Origin: Deltaproteobacteria bacterium HGW-Deltaproteobacteria-14
Lineage (GTDB): Bacteria; Myxococcota_A; UBA9042; PHBI01
Assembly (NCBI GenBank): GCA_002841945.1
Contig: PHBI01000034.1
Location: 1 to 42,648, forward strand
Length of the DNA: 42,648 nt
Reading direction: 5' to 3'
In this document: piece by piece, positions 7,620 to 19,268 of the stretch
How the letters are laid out: the number at the start of each line of letters is the position of its first letter
Position numbering within the stretch: position 1 is the stretch's first letter
Program-made: the position numbers and the translations under genes
The notes under the pieces: generated by a model
Databases searched by the model: none
The model's input: the letters and a program-made list of their open reading frames with translations, nothing else
What the model was told of the DNA's origin: nothing

Positions 7620-8465
7620 ATGACGACCACCACCTCCAGCGACCGCCCCACCACCCTCGTCCTCGGCGCCACCGGCAAGACCGGACGCCGCGTCGCCGCC
7701 CGCCTCGCCGAGCGCGGCTGGCCCGTCCGCCATGGCTCGCGCTCGGCCACCCCGGCTTTCGACTGGGACTCCCCGGCGACCTGGCCCGCGGCCCTCGCCG
7801 GCGTCGACCAGCTCTACGTCAGCTACCAGCCCGACCTCGCCATCCCGGCCGCGCTCCCCGCCATCACGCGCCTCACCCGCCACGCCCGCGAGCTCGGGGT
7901 GCGGCGGATCGTCCTGCTCTCCGGCCGCGGTGAGCCGGGTGCCCAGGCGTGCGAGGAGGTCGTCCTCGACTGCGGCATCCCCGCCACCGTCGTCCGCGCG
8001 AGCTGGTTCGCCCAGAACTTCAGCGAGGGGCACTTCCTGGAGCCCATCCTGGCCGGCACGTTCCCGTTCCCCGTCGACACCGTCGGCGAGCCCTTCGTGG
8101 ACGTCGATGACATCGCCGACGTCGCCGCCGCCGCGCTGACCACGGAGGACGACCGCCACGTCGGCCAGCTGTACGAGGTCACCGGCCCACGCCTGCTGAC
8201 CTTCCCCGAGGCCGTCGGGGAGATCGCCGCCGCCGCCGGGCGACCGATCGCCTTCGTCCCGGTCTCGCCCGAGGCGTACCGGCAGGAGCTCCTCGATGCC
8301 GACGTCCCGCCCCCCTTCGCCGACTTCCTGGTCCAGCTCGTGACCACGGTGCTCGATGGTCGCAACGCCCAGGTCAGCGACGGCGTCCAGCGCGCCCTTG
8401 GCCGCCCGGCCCGGGCTTTCGCCGACTTCGCCCGCGGCGGCGCCGACGTCTGGGCCGCAGGCTGA
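7620..8465 (+). CDS. NmrA-like NAD(P)-binding oxidoreductase
   Basis: 281-residue atypical SDR of the NmrA / NAD(P)H azoreductase type. The Rossmann glycine motif is VLGATGKTGRRVA near residue 13. Further family features are LGVRRIVLLSGRG, VVRASWFAQNFSEG and PFVDVDDIADVAAAAL. The ATG at 7620 is preceded by AGGAGACC. The in-frame extension to 7239 runs through the LysR gene and is spurious. It is the first gene of a probable two-gene unit with the DUF1772 protein 93 bp downstream, and is divergent from the LysR regulator. That layout is typical of an inducible quinone or electrophile stress response. Substrate unknown. Confidence 0.92.
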   Translation: MTTTTSSDRPTTLVLGATGKTGRRVAARLAERGWPVRHGSRSATPAFDWDSPATWPAALAGVDQLYVSYQPDLAIPAALPAITRLTRHARELGVRRIVLLSGRGEPGAQACEEVVLDCGIPATVVRASWFAQNFSEGHFLEPILAGTFPFPVDTVGEPFVDVDDIADVAAAALTTEDDRHVGQLYEVTGPRLLTFPEAVGEIAAAAGRPIAFVPVSPEAYRQELLDADVPPPFADFLVQLVTTVLDGRNAQVSDGVQRALGRPARAFADFARGGADVWAAG

Positions 8466-8558
8466 GCCCCTGTCGCGGCGACGGCGGGCCCCTCGCGAGC
8501 CCGCGCGTCGCCGCCTGGAACCTGGAACCTCGAATCCCATCGCCCCCAGGAGGACCCC

Positions 8559-9044
8559 ATGACCCCGACCGCCCTCGACGCCGCCCTCGTGACCGCCGCC
8601 CTCGCCGCCGGCGTCGCCGCGGGCTGCACCTTCGTCTTCTCCAACTTCGTCATGCCGGCCCTCGGTCGCCTGCCCGCCGCCGACGCCATCCGCGCCATGC
8701 AGGCGATCAACGAGAAGGCCATCAACCCGCTCTTTCTGATGATCTTCATCGGCACGGGGCTGGCCGCGACCGCGCTCAGCGCCGTGCACCTCGTGGCCGG
8801 CCCGCCCGACGCGCGGACCCCGTGGCTGCTGGCCGGGACGGTCGTCTACGTCGTCGGCGTCGTCGGCGTGACCATCGCGCGAAACGTCCCCCTCAATGAC
8901 GCCCTGGCTCGAGTCGTCGATGCCGACCGGCAGACGCCCAGCGCCTGGGCCGACTACGACCGCCCCTGGACCCGCTGGAACCACCTCCGCACCGTCGCCG
9001 GCGTCATCGCCTCCGCTCTCTTCATCGTCGGCGCGACCCGCTGA
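8559..9044 (+). CDS. DUF1772 (anthrone oxygenase-like) membrane protein
   Basis: 161-residue integral membrane protein with about four helices: near 10-35, LFLMIFIGTGLAATALSAVHL, PWLLAGTVVYVVGVVGVTIA, and a final one near the C-terminus. The FSNFVMPALGRLPAADAIRAMQAIN segment, the VPLNDAL segment and WTRWNHLRT match the DUF1772 pattern, which includes anthrone-oxygenase-like proteins. A clear AGGAGG precedes the ATG. It lies 93 bp after the NmrA-like gene and is probably cotranscribed under the LysR regulator. Biochemical function in bacteria is uncertain. Confidence 0.88.
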   Translation: MTPTALDAALVTAALAAGVAAGCTFVFSNFVMPALGRLPAADAIRAMQAINEKAINPLFLMIFIGTGLAATALSAVHLVAGPPDARTPWLLAGTVVYVVGVVGVTIARNVPLNDALARVVDADRQTPSAWADYDRPWTRWNHLRTVAGVIASALFIVGATR

Positions 9045-9056
9045 CCCCCGAGGAGG

Positions 9057-9255
9057 GAGGGGTCAGAGAGAGGGGTCAGGCACCCTCACTTTTTACTTTT
9101 GCGCACCAGCCCCCCGCGCTTCGTGCAGGTCGGGGAGCCAGGGGTCAGAGCCAGGGGTCAGGCACCCTCACTTTTTACTTTTGCGCACCAGCCCCCCGCG
9201 CTTCGTGCAGGTCGGGGAGCCAGGGGTCAGGCACCCTCACTTTTTACTTTTGCAG
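9057..9255 (+). repeat. three-copy tandem repeat, 69-bp unit
   Basis: The box GGGGTCAGGCACC followed by CTCACTTTTTACTTTTGC occurs at 9072, 9154 and 9223. Boxes are joined by an identical 40-bp spacer (starting GCGCACCAG, ending GGGGAGCCA). The first interval is 82 bp because it carries an extra GGGGTCAGAGCCA; the second is 69 bp. The last copy ends about 40 bp before the peptidase gene. Open frames through it just translate the repeat. It resembles dispersed intergenic REP-type elements, but no transposase is nearby. Confidence 0.9.
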
Positions 9256-9292
9256 TGGCGGCGTGGCAGTGGCCGGGGGTGGACGATTCGGC

Positions 9293-9298
9293 TATGAG
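9293..9298 (+). promoter_or_regulatory. possible -10 element, leaderless start
   Basis: TATGAG ends 7 nt before the ATG at 9306, and no Shine-Dalgarno sequence is visible. This spacing would make the mRNA start at or next to the start codon. Confidence 0.3.
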
Positions 9299-9305
9299 AT
9301 GCGCC

Positions 9306-12362
<3,057 letters not shown>

Positions 12363-12371
12363 GGATCCGCG

Positions 12372-12401
12372 CGTGCTGCACTGCACATGCGGTGCAGCAC
12401 G
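12372..12401. terminator. hairpin after the M16 gene
   Basis: CGTGCTGCAC and GTGCAGCACG are perfect 10-bp arms around a 10-nt loop, followed by TTTCGCG. It begins 10 bases after the peptidase stop, in the space between convergent genes. The T-tract is weak. Confidence 0.5.
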
Positions 12402-12429
12402 TTTCGCGCGGCCAGTTCATCGGTGGCTT

Positions 12430-12445
12430 GTGTGCGATCGCACAC
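12430..12445. promoter_or_regulatory. perfect 16-bp palindrome GTGTGCGATCGCACAC
   Basis: Self-complementary across all 16 bases, in the convergent intergenic gap 15 bases past the stop of the Dabb gene. It contains GCGATCGC. It could be a protein-binding site or part of a termination structure. No function can be assigned. Confidence 0.4.
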
Positions 12446-12460
12446 GGGCCGCCGCTCGGC

Positions 12461-12778
12461 TCAGTAGCCGGCGGGCTCGTCGACCTCGAAGTTCCAGGCC
12501 TTCACGATGCTCGTGCGGACGCCGAGGAACTGCTCGAAGAAGGCCCGTCGATCGGGGTCTTCCTTGAAGCGCGCCACGTCCGAGGGCTCGGGCAGCCGCA
12601 CCACGATGCTGACGTCCCAGCTCTTGGCGCTCTCGGCGTCCATGGGCGTCCCGACGGTCAACGACAGCACGCCGGGGATGGTCGGCAGCACCCGTCGCGC
12701 GTGGTTGACGACCTTCTGGCGGCCGGCCGTGTTGGCTTCCTGGTCGCTGAGCTTGATGAGGACCACCCGTTCGATCAT
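12461..12778 (-). CDS. Dabb (stress-responsive A/B barrel) domain protein
   Basis: 105-residue protein covering one dimeric alpha/beta barrel domain. It starts MIERVVLIKL, then has the PTIPGVLSLTVGTPMD strand region and the DVSIVVRLPEPSDVARFKEDPDRRAFFEQFL helix typical of Dabb proteins. The ATG at 12778 is preceded by GGGGAG at good spacing. The longer in-frame start at 12808 lacks this. Dabb proteins are small cytoplasmic dimers; some are stress-induced and some bind small hydrophobic ligands. The gene is monocistronic and convergent with the M16 gene. No specific role can be given. Confidence 0.85.
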   Translation of the reverse strand: MIERVVLIKLSDQEANTAGRQKVVNHARRVLPTIPGVLSLTVGTPMDAESAKSWDVSIVVRLPEPSDVARFKEDPDRRAFFEQFLGVRTSIVKAWNFEVDEPAGY

Positions 12779-12852
12779 GACTCCCCACGGTGCGTCGGTT
12801 TGCGCCACATGATGGTGGCATGACCGCGCGCCGACGTCATCCCCGCGCTTGG

Positions 12853-13032
12853 ATTCCGGCGCCCGACCGTTAGGGCCCGTGCCGAAATAGCTCGTCGCCC
12901 TGGCGGCGGATCCGCCGCCATCTGCGCGTCCCCGAGAGCTCGGACGACGCTCGGTCTGCCTTCGCTTCCGGGGACACGCAGCGGACGACGCCTCCTTGAC
13001 CGTCCGATCAACTTATTCCGGCGCCCGACCGT
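12853..13032. repeat. 18-bp direct repeats flanking a 144-bp segment
   Basis: ATTCCGGCGCCCGACCGT occurs identically at 12853-12870 and 13015-13032, a period of 162 bp. The right copy abuts the stop codon of the lipoprotein gene. The enclosed segment contains a perfect palindrome (12901-12920) and no gene. It looks like a small insertion or a local duplication. Confidence 0.7.
12901..12920. repeat. perfect 20-bp palindrome
   Basis: TGGCGGCGGATCCGCCGCCA is fully self-complementary. It sits inside the segment bounded by the 18-bp direct repeats, downstream of the minus-strand lipoprotein gene. A termination role is possible but there is no T-tract. Confidence 0.5.
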
Positions 13033-14360
13033 CACCGGCAGCAGAGCACGCCGCCCTTGTCGGCGTCGGACACCGGGTGGCCGTCGTAGCTGCAAGAGGT
13101 GTTCGGGCAGCCCTTCTTGGTGACCGTCGCGCCCTCGTGGAGATCGCTGCCCGGGCCGCCGATGCACTGCCACGGCCCGAGCGGCGGCATCGCCTCGTTG
13201 AAGCCGCACGAGTCGGCCTGGGTCGAGGCGAGCACGCGATCGAGGGGGCCGCACTGCTTGTCGCCGCCGAGGCCGTTGCCGAGGTTGCCGCAGCCGAAGA
13301 CGTCGTTGTCGCCGCTGCCGGCGGCGCCGCATACGCTCCCGTTCACGCTCGGCTGCCGGATCGCGAAGAAGTGCGACTTCGACGGGGCGCCGGCGGGGGT
13401 GGCCCCCGCGCACCCGGTCGGTGACTTGGCGGCGACCTCCTCCCAGCTGTCGCAGAGGTGCCAGCCGGCCGCGCACAGATCCGCGCTCGCGCAGCCGGTC
13501 CCCGACGGGTTGGCGCTGTCGTCACCGGCCTGGCGGCCGCAGCTCGCGGCTACGCTGTCGGGGGTGACGCCGGGGACGCTCCACCCGCCGGAGCAGGCGG
13601 CGATGTGGGTGTAGGTGGCGGTGTCGAGGAAGCCCTCGCGCTGGCCGTCCGCGCAGCCCACCTCGGGCTCGAGCGGCGGGTAGACGAGGATCCCGACGGC
13701 GAGCTGGGCCTGAACGCAGCTCTTGATCCCCTGGTCGTCCCAGACGTCGAGCAGGAACAGGTAGCTCCCCGCGATGTCTACGGTGAAGGTCGGGTTGGCG
13801 ACGGTCGCCGACGGTGAGAAGGCGGCGGCCGCGCCCGGGGGAGCCTGGACCGACCACTGCCACTGCACGATCGGCCCGTCGCCAGGCACCGACTGGTCCG
13901 ACGACAGCTGCAGCACCGTGGCGGTGAAGATGTCGCTCGCCGGGTCCGGGGTGACGGTGATGGCCGGCGTCGGGCAGTCGTTGGTGATCGGCGTGCACAC
14001 CGGGTTCGGCGGGCAGCCATCGTTGACGACCCCGTCGCAGTCGTCGTCTTCGCAGTTGTCGCAGCGCTCCGGGGGCGGGACGCACGGGCCCCACTCCTTG
14101 AGGCACAGGCGCTCGCCGACCGTCAGGCACGACGTCACGCAGGCCTCGCGGGTGAGCGGCTCGCACTCGTAGTCGAAGGGGACGGGGTCACCGCCGACCG
14201 TGTCCTCGTCCGTGGTCGCCGTGTCCGTCGGGGCGCCGTCCGGGCCCAGGGTGTCGGGGAACAGCACCGCCGCGTCGCCGGCGTCGGCGCCGCCGCTGGT
14301 CGTGTCGCTGCAGCCCGCGAGAGCGAGCACGGTCGCCATCAGGATCGCCAGCCGCCGCAT
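13032..14360 (-). CDS. Cys-rich lipoprotein with MopE-like motif and PKD-like domain
   Basis: 442-residue predicted lipoprotein. The ATG at 14360 has GGAGGTG at ideal spacing and gives MRRLAILMATVLALAGCSD with lipobox LAGC. After an Asp/Thr-rich spacer comes a Cys-rich block ending CDNCEDDDCDGVVNDGC, the putative metal-binding motif seen in MopE-type proteins. A PKD/Ig-like domain follows (ITVTPDPASDIFTATVLQLS ... GSYLFLLDVWDDQG). The last ~200 residues have at least a dozen Cys and a segment CAAGWHLCDSWEEVAAKSPTGC whose family I do not recognise. Probably surface-exposed and disulfide-stabilised. It lies downstream of the cytochrome terminator, so it has its own transcript. Confidence 0.85.
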   Translation of the reverse strand: MRRLAILMATVLALAGCSDTTSGGADAGDAAVLFPDTLGPDGAPTDTATTDEDTVGGDPVPFDYECEPLTREACVTSCLTVGERLCLKEWGPCVPPPERCDNCEDDDCDGVVNDGCPPNPVCTPITNDCPTPAITVTPDPASDIFTATVLQLSSDQSVPGDGPIVQWQWSVQAPPGAAAAFSPSATVANPTFTVDIAGSYLFLLDVWDDQGIKSCVQAQLAVGILVYPPLEPEVGCADGQREGFLDTATYTHIAACSGGWSVPGVTPDSVAASCGRQAGDDSANPSGTGCASADLCAAGWHLCDSWEEVAAKSPTGCAGATPAGAPSKSHFFAIRQPSVNGSVCGAAGSGDNDVFGCGNLGNGLGGDKQCGPLDRVLASTQADSCGFNEAMPPLGPWQCIGGPGSDLHEGATVTKKGCPNTSCSYDGHPVSDADKGGVLCCR

Positions 14361-14443
14361 GAGCACCTCCGGGGTCGGATCGTCCCGCGCCGGATAGTAG
14401 CTCGACTATGAGTCACGATCTACCCGCGCCCCCCGCCGGCCCC

Positions 14444-14481
14444 AAAAAAAGAAAGCGCGGAGCACCTGGGGTGCTCCGCGC
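14444..14481 (-). terminator. Rho-independent terminator of the cytochrome genes
   Basis: On the minus strand, a 12-bp perfect stem (GCGCGGAGCACC paired with GGTGCTCCGCGC, TGG loop on the plus strand) is followed by TTTCTTTTTTT. This is the clearest intrinsic terminator in the window. It lies about 40 bases after the stop of the small cytochrome. Confidence 0.9.
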
Positions 14482-14523
14482 CTTTGCCTTGCGGCGCGTG
14501 GCGGGCTCAGGCCCGGTTCACGC

Positions 14524-14910
14524 TCACTCCTCGTCGGGCTCCTCCGGCGCCGGGGTCGGCGCGGGGGTCTTCTGCGTCGCGAGCCACGCGGTCAGCGTGC
14601 CGAGGTCGGCGTCGCTGGCCTTGAACTTGCCCTTGTGCATCTTCTCCTTGGTCGGGTCCTTCTTGTCGGGGAGACCGACCTCGCCCTTGATGTACTTGGC
14701 GAGCCAGGCCGCGTCGTGGGACACGCCGACGGTCGACAGATCCCGCTGCATCGGCTTCTTCGCCGCCGGGATGCCGGCCGAGGCCACGCTGTGGCACTTG
14801 TTGCACTTCTCGGCCGTGAAGACCTCGGGTCCACCGGCGAACGCGGTCGACGCGAAGAGCAGGGAGCCGGCGGTTACGAGGAAGATTGAGAACGCCTTGA
14901 GCGACTTCAT
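14524..14910 (-). CDS. small periplasmic mono-haem cytochrome c
   Basis: 128 residues: a Sec signal peptide (cleavage near STAFA-GG), then a class I cytochrome c domain with haem motif CNKCH at 36-40 and likely distal Met in KEKMHKGKF. The tail is short and Pro/Glu-rich (APTPAPEEPDEE). The ATG at 14910 is preceded by GGAGG. The domain is paralogous to the cytochrome encoded just upstream: both share GGPEVFTA.KC.KCHSVA, RDLSTVG and KMHK. It is therefore a duplicated pair in which this copy lacks the stalk and anchor and should be soluble in the periplasm. Redox partners are unknown and no oxidase is in the window. Confidence 0.92.
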   Translation of the reverse strand: MKSLKAFSIFLVTAGSLLFASTAFAGGPEVFTAEKCNKCHSVASAGIPAAKKPMQRDLSTVGVSHDAAWLAKYIKGEVGLPDKKDPTKEKMHKGKFKASDADLGTLTAWLATQKTPAPTPAPEEPDEE

Positions 14911-15087
14911 TAAAGACCTCCCGGAAGGGCGAGCATCAGCGCGACACGGGGCACCTTGCTCCCGTACGGATTTTCCGCGTTGTTTCGCGGGGTTCGGTTC
15001 CGCCGGGGTGGGGTCATCAGGGTGGCTCCTGCGTCGGCCCCCGTGGTCGCTGCCGGCTTCGACTATGGCATGTGAGCGGTATTCACG

Positions 15088-16059
15088 TCACGTCCGGATT
15101 CCGCGCGTGCGGCGGAAACCCATCCAGGCCAGGACCCCGAACAGGACGAGCAGAGCGGCCGGCAGGGTGCCCCCCGAGCCGCCCTGGCAGCCGCCCGAGC
15201 TCTCGGGCGCGGCGGGTGGCTCGGTGGCGGGGGGCGTCGCGGCGTTCGCCGCGGCCAGCTTGGCCGCAGCGGCGTCGTCGGCGGCCTTCTTGGCGGCGTC
15301 CTCCGGCGTACCCGCGGCGGCGGCGGCAGCGGCGTCCTCTTCGGCCTCCTTGGCGGCGGCGTCGTCGGCGTCGGCGGCCTTCTTGGCGGCCGCCGCGGTG
15401 GCCTCGTCGGCGGCCTTCTTTGCGGCCGCGACCGGATCCTCGCCGGCCCTCTTGGCGGCGTCGGCGGCCTTCTTGGCGGCCTCGTCGGCGGCCTTCTTGG
15501 CGGCGGCGGCGTCCGCGGCGGCCTTGGCGGCGGCGTCGTCCGCGGCCTTCTTCGCGGCGGCGGCGTCCGCGGCGGCCTTGGCGGCGGCGTCGTCCGCGGC
15601 CTTCTTCGCGGCGGCGTCGTCGGCGGCCTTCTTGGCGGCGGCGTCGTCTGCGGCCTTCTTCGCGGCGGCGTCGTCTGCGGCCTTCTTCGCGGCGGCGTCG
15701 TCTGCGGCCTTGTCGGGGGCGTCGGCCGGGGCCTTGCGCAGGCCGGACAGCCACCCGACGAGGGTCGCGAGGTCGCCGTCGCTGCCCTTCCAGCTCGTCT
15801 TGTGCATCTTCTCGTCGAGGGCGACCTCCTTCTTCAGGAACTGCGAGAGCCAGTCCTTGGCGTGGCGTGCGCCCACCGTGGAGAGGTCGCGCAGCAGCGG
15901 CTTGCTCCCCGCGGTGATGCCGACGGCGGCCACGCTGTGACACTTGGTGCACTTCTGCGCGGTGAAGACCTCCGGTCCGCCTGCGAGAGCGGCCGGAGCG
16001 AGGAAGAACAACGCACCGCCTGTGGTGAGCGCAATGGCGATGGCTCGGAGCGACGTCAT
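15088..16059 (-). CDS. cytochrome c with Ala/Lys/Asp repeat stalk and MYXO-CTERM-like tail
   Basis: 323 residues. A Sec signal peptide (to about residue 26) is followed by a mono-haem cytochrome c domain with CTKCH at 37-41 and distal Met in DEKMHK. Next is a long low-complexity stalk of AADDAAAKK-type repeats, predicted helical or coiled-coil and TolA-like. A Pro/Glu/Ser linker follows. The C-terminus has GGC, a hydrophobic helix (LPAALLVLFGVLAWMGF) and RRTR, the architecture of a MYXO-CTERM sorting signal. The ATG at 16059 has GGAGG six bases upstream; the earlier in-frame start at 16155 does not. The stalk could hold the haem domain away from the outer membrane. That surface location is inference. 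Cotranscribed with, and paralogous to, the small cytochrome. Confidence 0.92.
   Translation of the reverse strand: MTSLRAIAIALTTGGALFFLAPAALAGGPEVFTAQKCTKCHSVAAVGITAGSKPLLRDLSTVGARHAKDWLSQFLKKEVALDEKMHKTSWKGSDGDLATLVGWLSGLRKAPADAPDKAADDAAAKKAADDAAAKKAADDAAAKKAADDAAAKKAADDAAAKAAADAAAAKKAADDAAAKAAADAAAAKKAADEAAKKAADAAKRAGEDPVAAAKKAADEATAAAAKKAADADDAAAKEAEEDAAAAAAAGTPEDAAKKAADDAAAAKLAAANAATPPATEPPAAPESSGGCQGGSGGTLPAALLVLFGVLAWMGFRRTRGIRT
15250..15720 (-). repeat. internal repeats encoding the Ala/Lys/Asp stalk
   Basis: Near-identical units of about 27 bases encode AADDAAAKK and close variants. The unit recurs perfectly in the 3' plus-strand part (15600-15715) and is degenerate towards 15250. 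Such arrays expand and contract easily, so stalk length may vary among strains. Confidence 0.8.
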
Positions 16060-16141
16060 GAGATACCTCCCGCAGCTGTGGGCGGCCGTCCCGGCGAGGC
16101 TGCTCGGGGTGGGCGCGCGTGCCGGTGATGGCCGGTCGACC

Positions 16142-16154
16142 TGAATCATATTCA
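16142..16154. promoter_or_regulatory. AT-rich palindrome upstream of the stalked cytochrome
   Basis: TGAAT-CAT-ATTCA lies 83 bp before the cytochrome ATG and 117 bp before the divergent kinase ATG. On the minus strand the same stretch includes TATGAT, a plausible -10 for the cytochrome genes. Confidence 0.35.
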
Positions 16155-16191
16155 TAGCTCAGCCGATCGCGCCAGCCCGCGCCCCCGCCGG

Positions 16192-16219
16192 TTGTCCTCC
16201 CAGGCGCCGCTGCTATGCT
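16192..16219 (+). promoter_or_regulatory. candidate promoter of the second kinase
   Basis: TTGTCC (16192-16197), 16-bp spacer, TATGCT (16214-16219). The best -35/-10 pair in the window, 53 bp before the kinase ATG. Confidence 0.5.
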
Positions 16220-16271
16220 CTCGGACCCTACGTCGCGGTCACGAGAGCTGCCGCCGCACCCTGGAGCGCGT

Positions 16272-18092
<1,821 letters not shown>

Positions 18093-18253
18093 GCGACGCC
18101 CCGGCGCCCAAAGACCCCGAGCGCACGCCGCGGGAGGGGCCGCGCGGGGGACAAAACATGCTCGCCGCGAGCGGGTCGGACGAGTACCTTCCCTCGACGC
18201 GTTCTCCGGGCGGTGGCTCCCGGAGCGCGGGTGTTCTGGACGGGGCGGTAGCG

Positions 18254-19069
18254 ATGGCCAGGGTGTGGGAGACGTTCGGGCGGGCGCGCGACGTGGCGCG
18301 TGAGGCGCTGTACGCGGCCTACGAGCGCAAGCTCATGAGCGAGCAGCACCGCTGGCGAAAGCCCCACCACCTCGGCGTCGTGATGGACGGCAACCGCCGC
18401 TTCGCCCGCGAGGTCGGCGCCGACAGCGTGGTCGTCGGCCACACCGCCGGCGCCGACAAGCTCGAGGAGGTCCTCGACTGGTGCGAGGAGGTCGAGATCC
18501 CCGTCATGACCGTGTGGATCTTCTCCCTCGACAACTTCGGCCGCGCCGAGGACGAGGTCGAGGGGCTCATGAACCTCTTCGAGAAGAAGTTCCTCGAGCT
18601 CGTGACCAGCCAGAAGATCCACAAGAACGGCATCCGCATCTGCTCCATCGGGCGCATCGACGCCCTGCCGCGCAAGGTCCAGCGCGCCATCCGCGCCGCC
18701 GAGGCGGCGACCGCCGGCTACGACCGGCGGATCCTCAACGTCGGCGTGGCCTACGGCGGGCGCGAGGAGATCGTCGATGCCGTCCGCGCCCACCTCGCGC
18801 AGGCGGCCGCCGAGGGGCGGAGCCTCGCCGAGGTGGCGACCCACTTCGACGCCGCGGACGTCGAGCGGCACCTCTACACCGCGCACGTCAGCGACCCGGA
18901 CCTCATCATCCGCACCAGCGGCGAGGTGCGGCTGTCGGGCTTTCTGCTGTGGCAGAGCGCCCACGCCGAGTACTACTTCACCGACGCGTTCTGGCCCGCC
19001 TTCCGCAAGATCGACTTTCTGCGCGCCCTGCGCAGCTACGACCAGCGCCAGCGCCGCTACGGGAAGTAG
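18254..19069 (+). CDS. uppS: cis-prenyltransferase (isoprenyl transferase)
   Basis: 271-residue Z-isoprenyl diphosphate synthase making the polyprenyl carrier for envelope glycans. Motifs: VVMDGNRRFAR (catalytic Asp45), GHTAGADKLEEVLDWCEE, TVWIFSLDNFGRAEDEVEGLM, and the C-terminal substrate site DPDLIIRTSGEVRLSGFLLWQSA with YYFTDAFWPAF. The N-terminus is about 35 residues longer than the minimal enzyme. The start at 18254 is chosen for length; an in-frame upstream ATG at 18158 (MLAASGS) is possible. Product chain length cannot be read from sequence. The dprE1/dprE2-like pair and the GT-C enzyme in this window may need polyprenyl-phosphate carriers, but a functional link is inference. Confidence 0.93.
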   Translation: MARVWETFGRARDVAREALYAAYERKLMSEQHRWRKPHHLGVVMDGNRRFAREVGADSVVVGHTAGADKLEEVLDWCEEVEIPVMTVWIFSLDNFGRAEDEVEGLMNLFEKKFLELVTSQKIHKNGIRICSIGRIDALPRKVQRAIRAAEAATAGYDRRILNVGVAYGGREEIVDAVRAHLAQAAAEGRSLAEVATHFDAADVERHLYTAHVSDPDLIIRTSGEVRLSGFLLWQSAHAEYYFTDAFWPAFRKIDFLRALRSYDQRQRRYGK

Positions 19070-19254
19070 CGAGCGTCCTCAGCGCGCGCGGCACCCCGGG
19101 CGGCTGGTGCGGCTGCGCTCCTTCGGCGGGGCGCCGTCGGCCCGCGCCCAGCGGCGCCCGTCTCGACCGACGTCCGCGAGGCCGACGTGATCGCGTCCCA
19201 CGTCGATCGCCGGCTCGCGCGGTGGAATCCGCTGGTCGTCAGGGCCGGCTCGAC

Positions 19255-19260
19255 TATGCT
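19255..19260 (+). promoter_or_regulatory. possible -10 TATGCT, leaderless start
   Basis: TATGCT ends 8 nt before the ATG at 19269, where no Shine-Dalgarno sequence is present. A start site 6-7 nt past the -10 would give an essentially leaderless mRNA. Confidence 0.4.
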
Positions 19261-19268
19261 CCGCCGCC

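Noticed and set aside
9099..9305. Longer start of the M16 peptidase through the tandem repeat
   Set aside because: The extra residues only translate the repeat unit and would bury the lipoprotein signal peptide.
15250..15720. CRISPR-like array, because of regular short repeats
   Set aside because: Units are contiguous without unique spacers and translate in frame to AADDAAAKK in a real protein.
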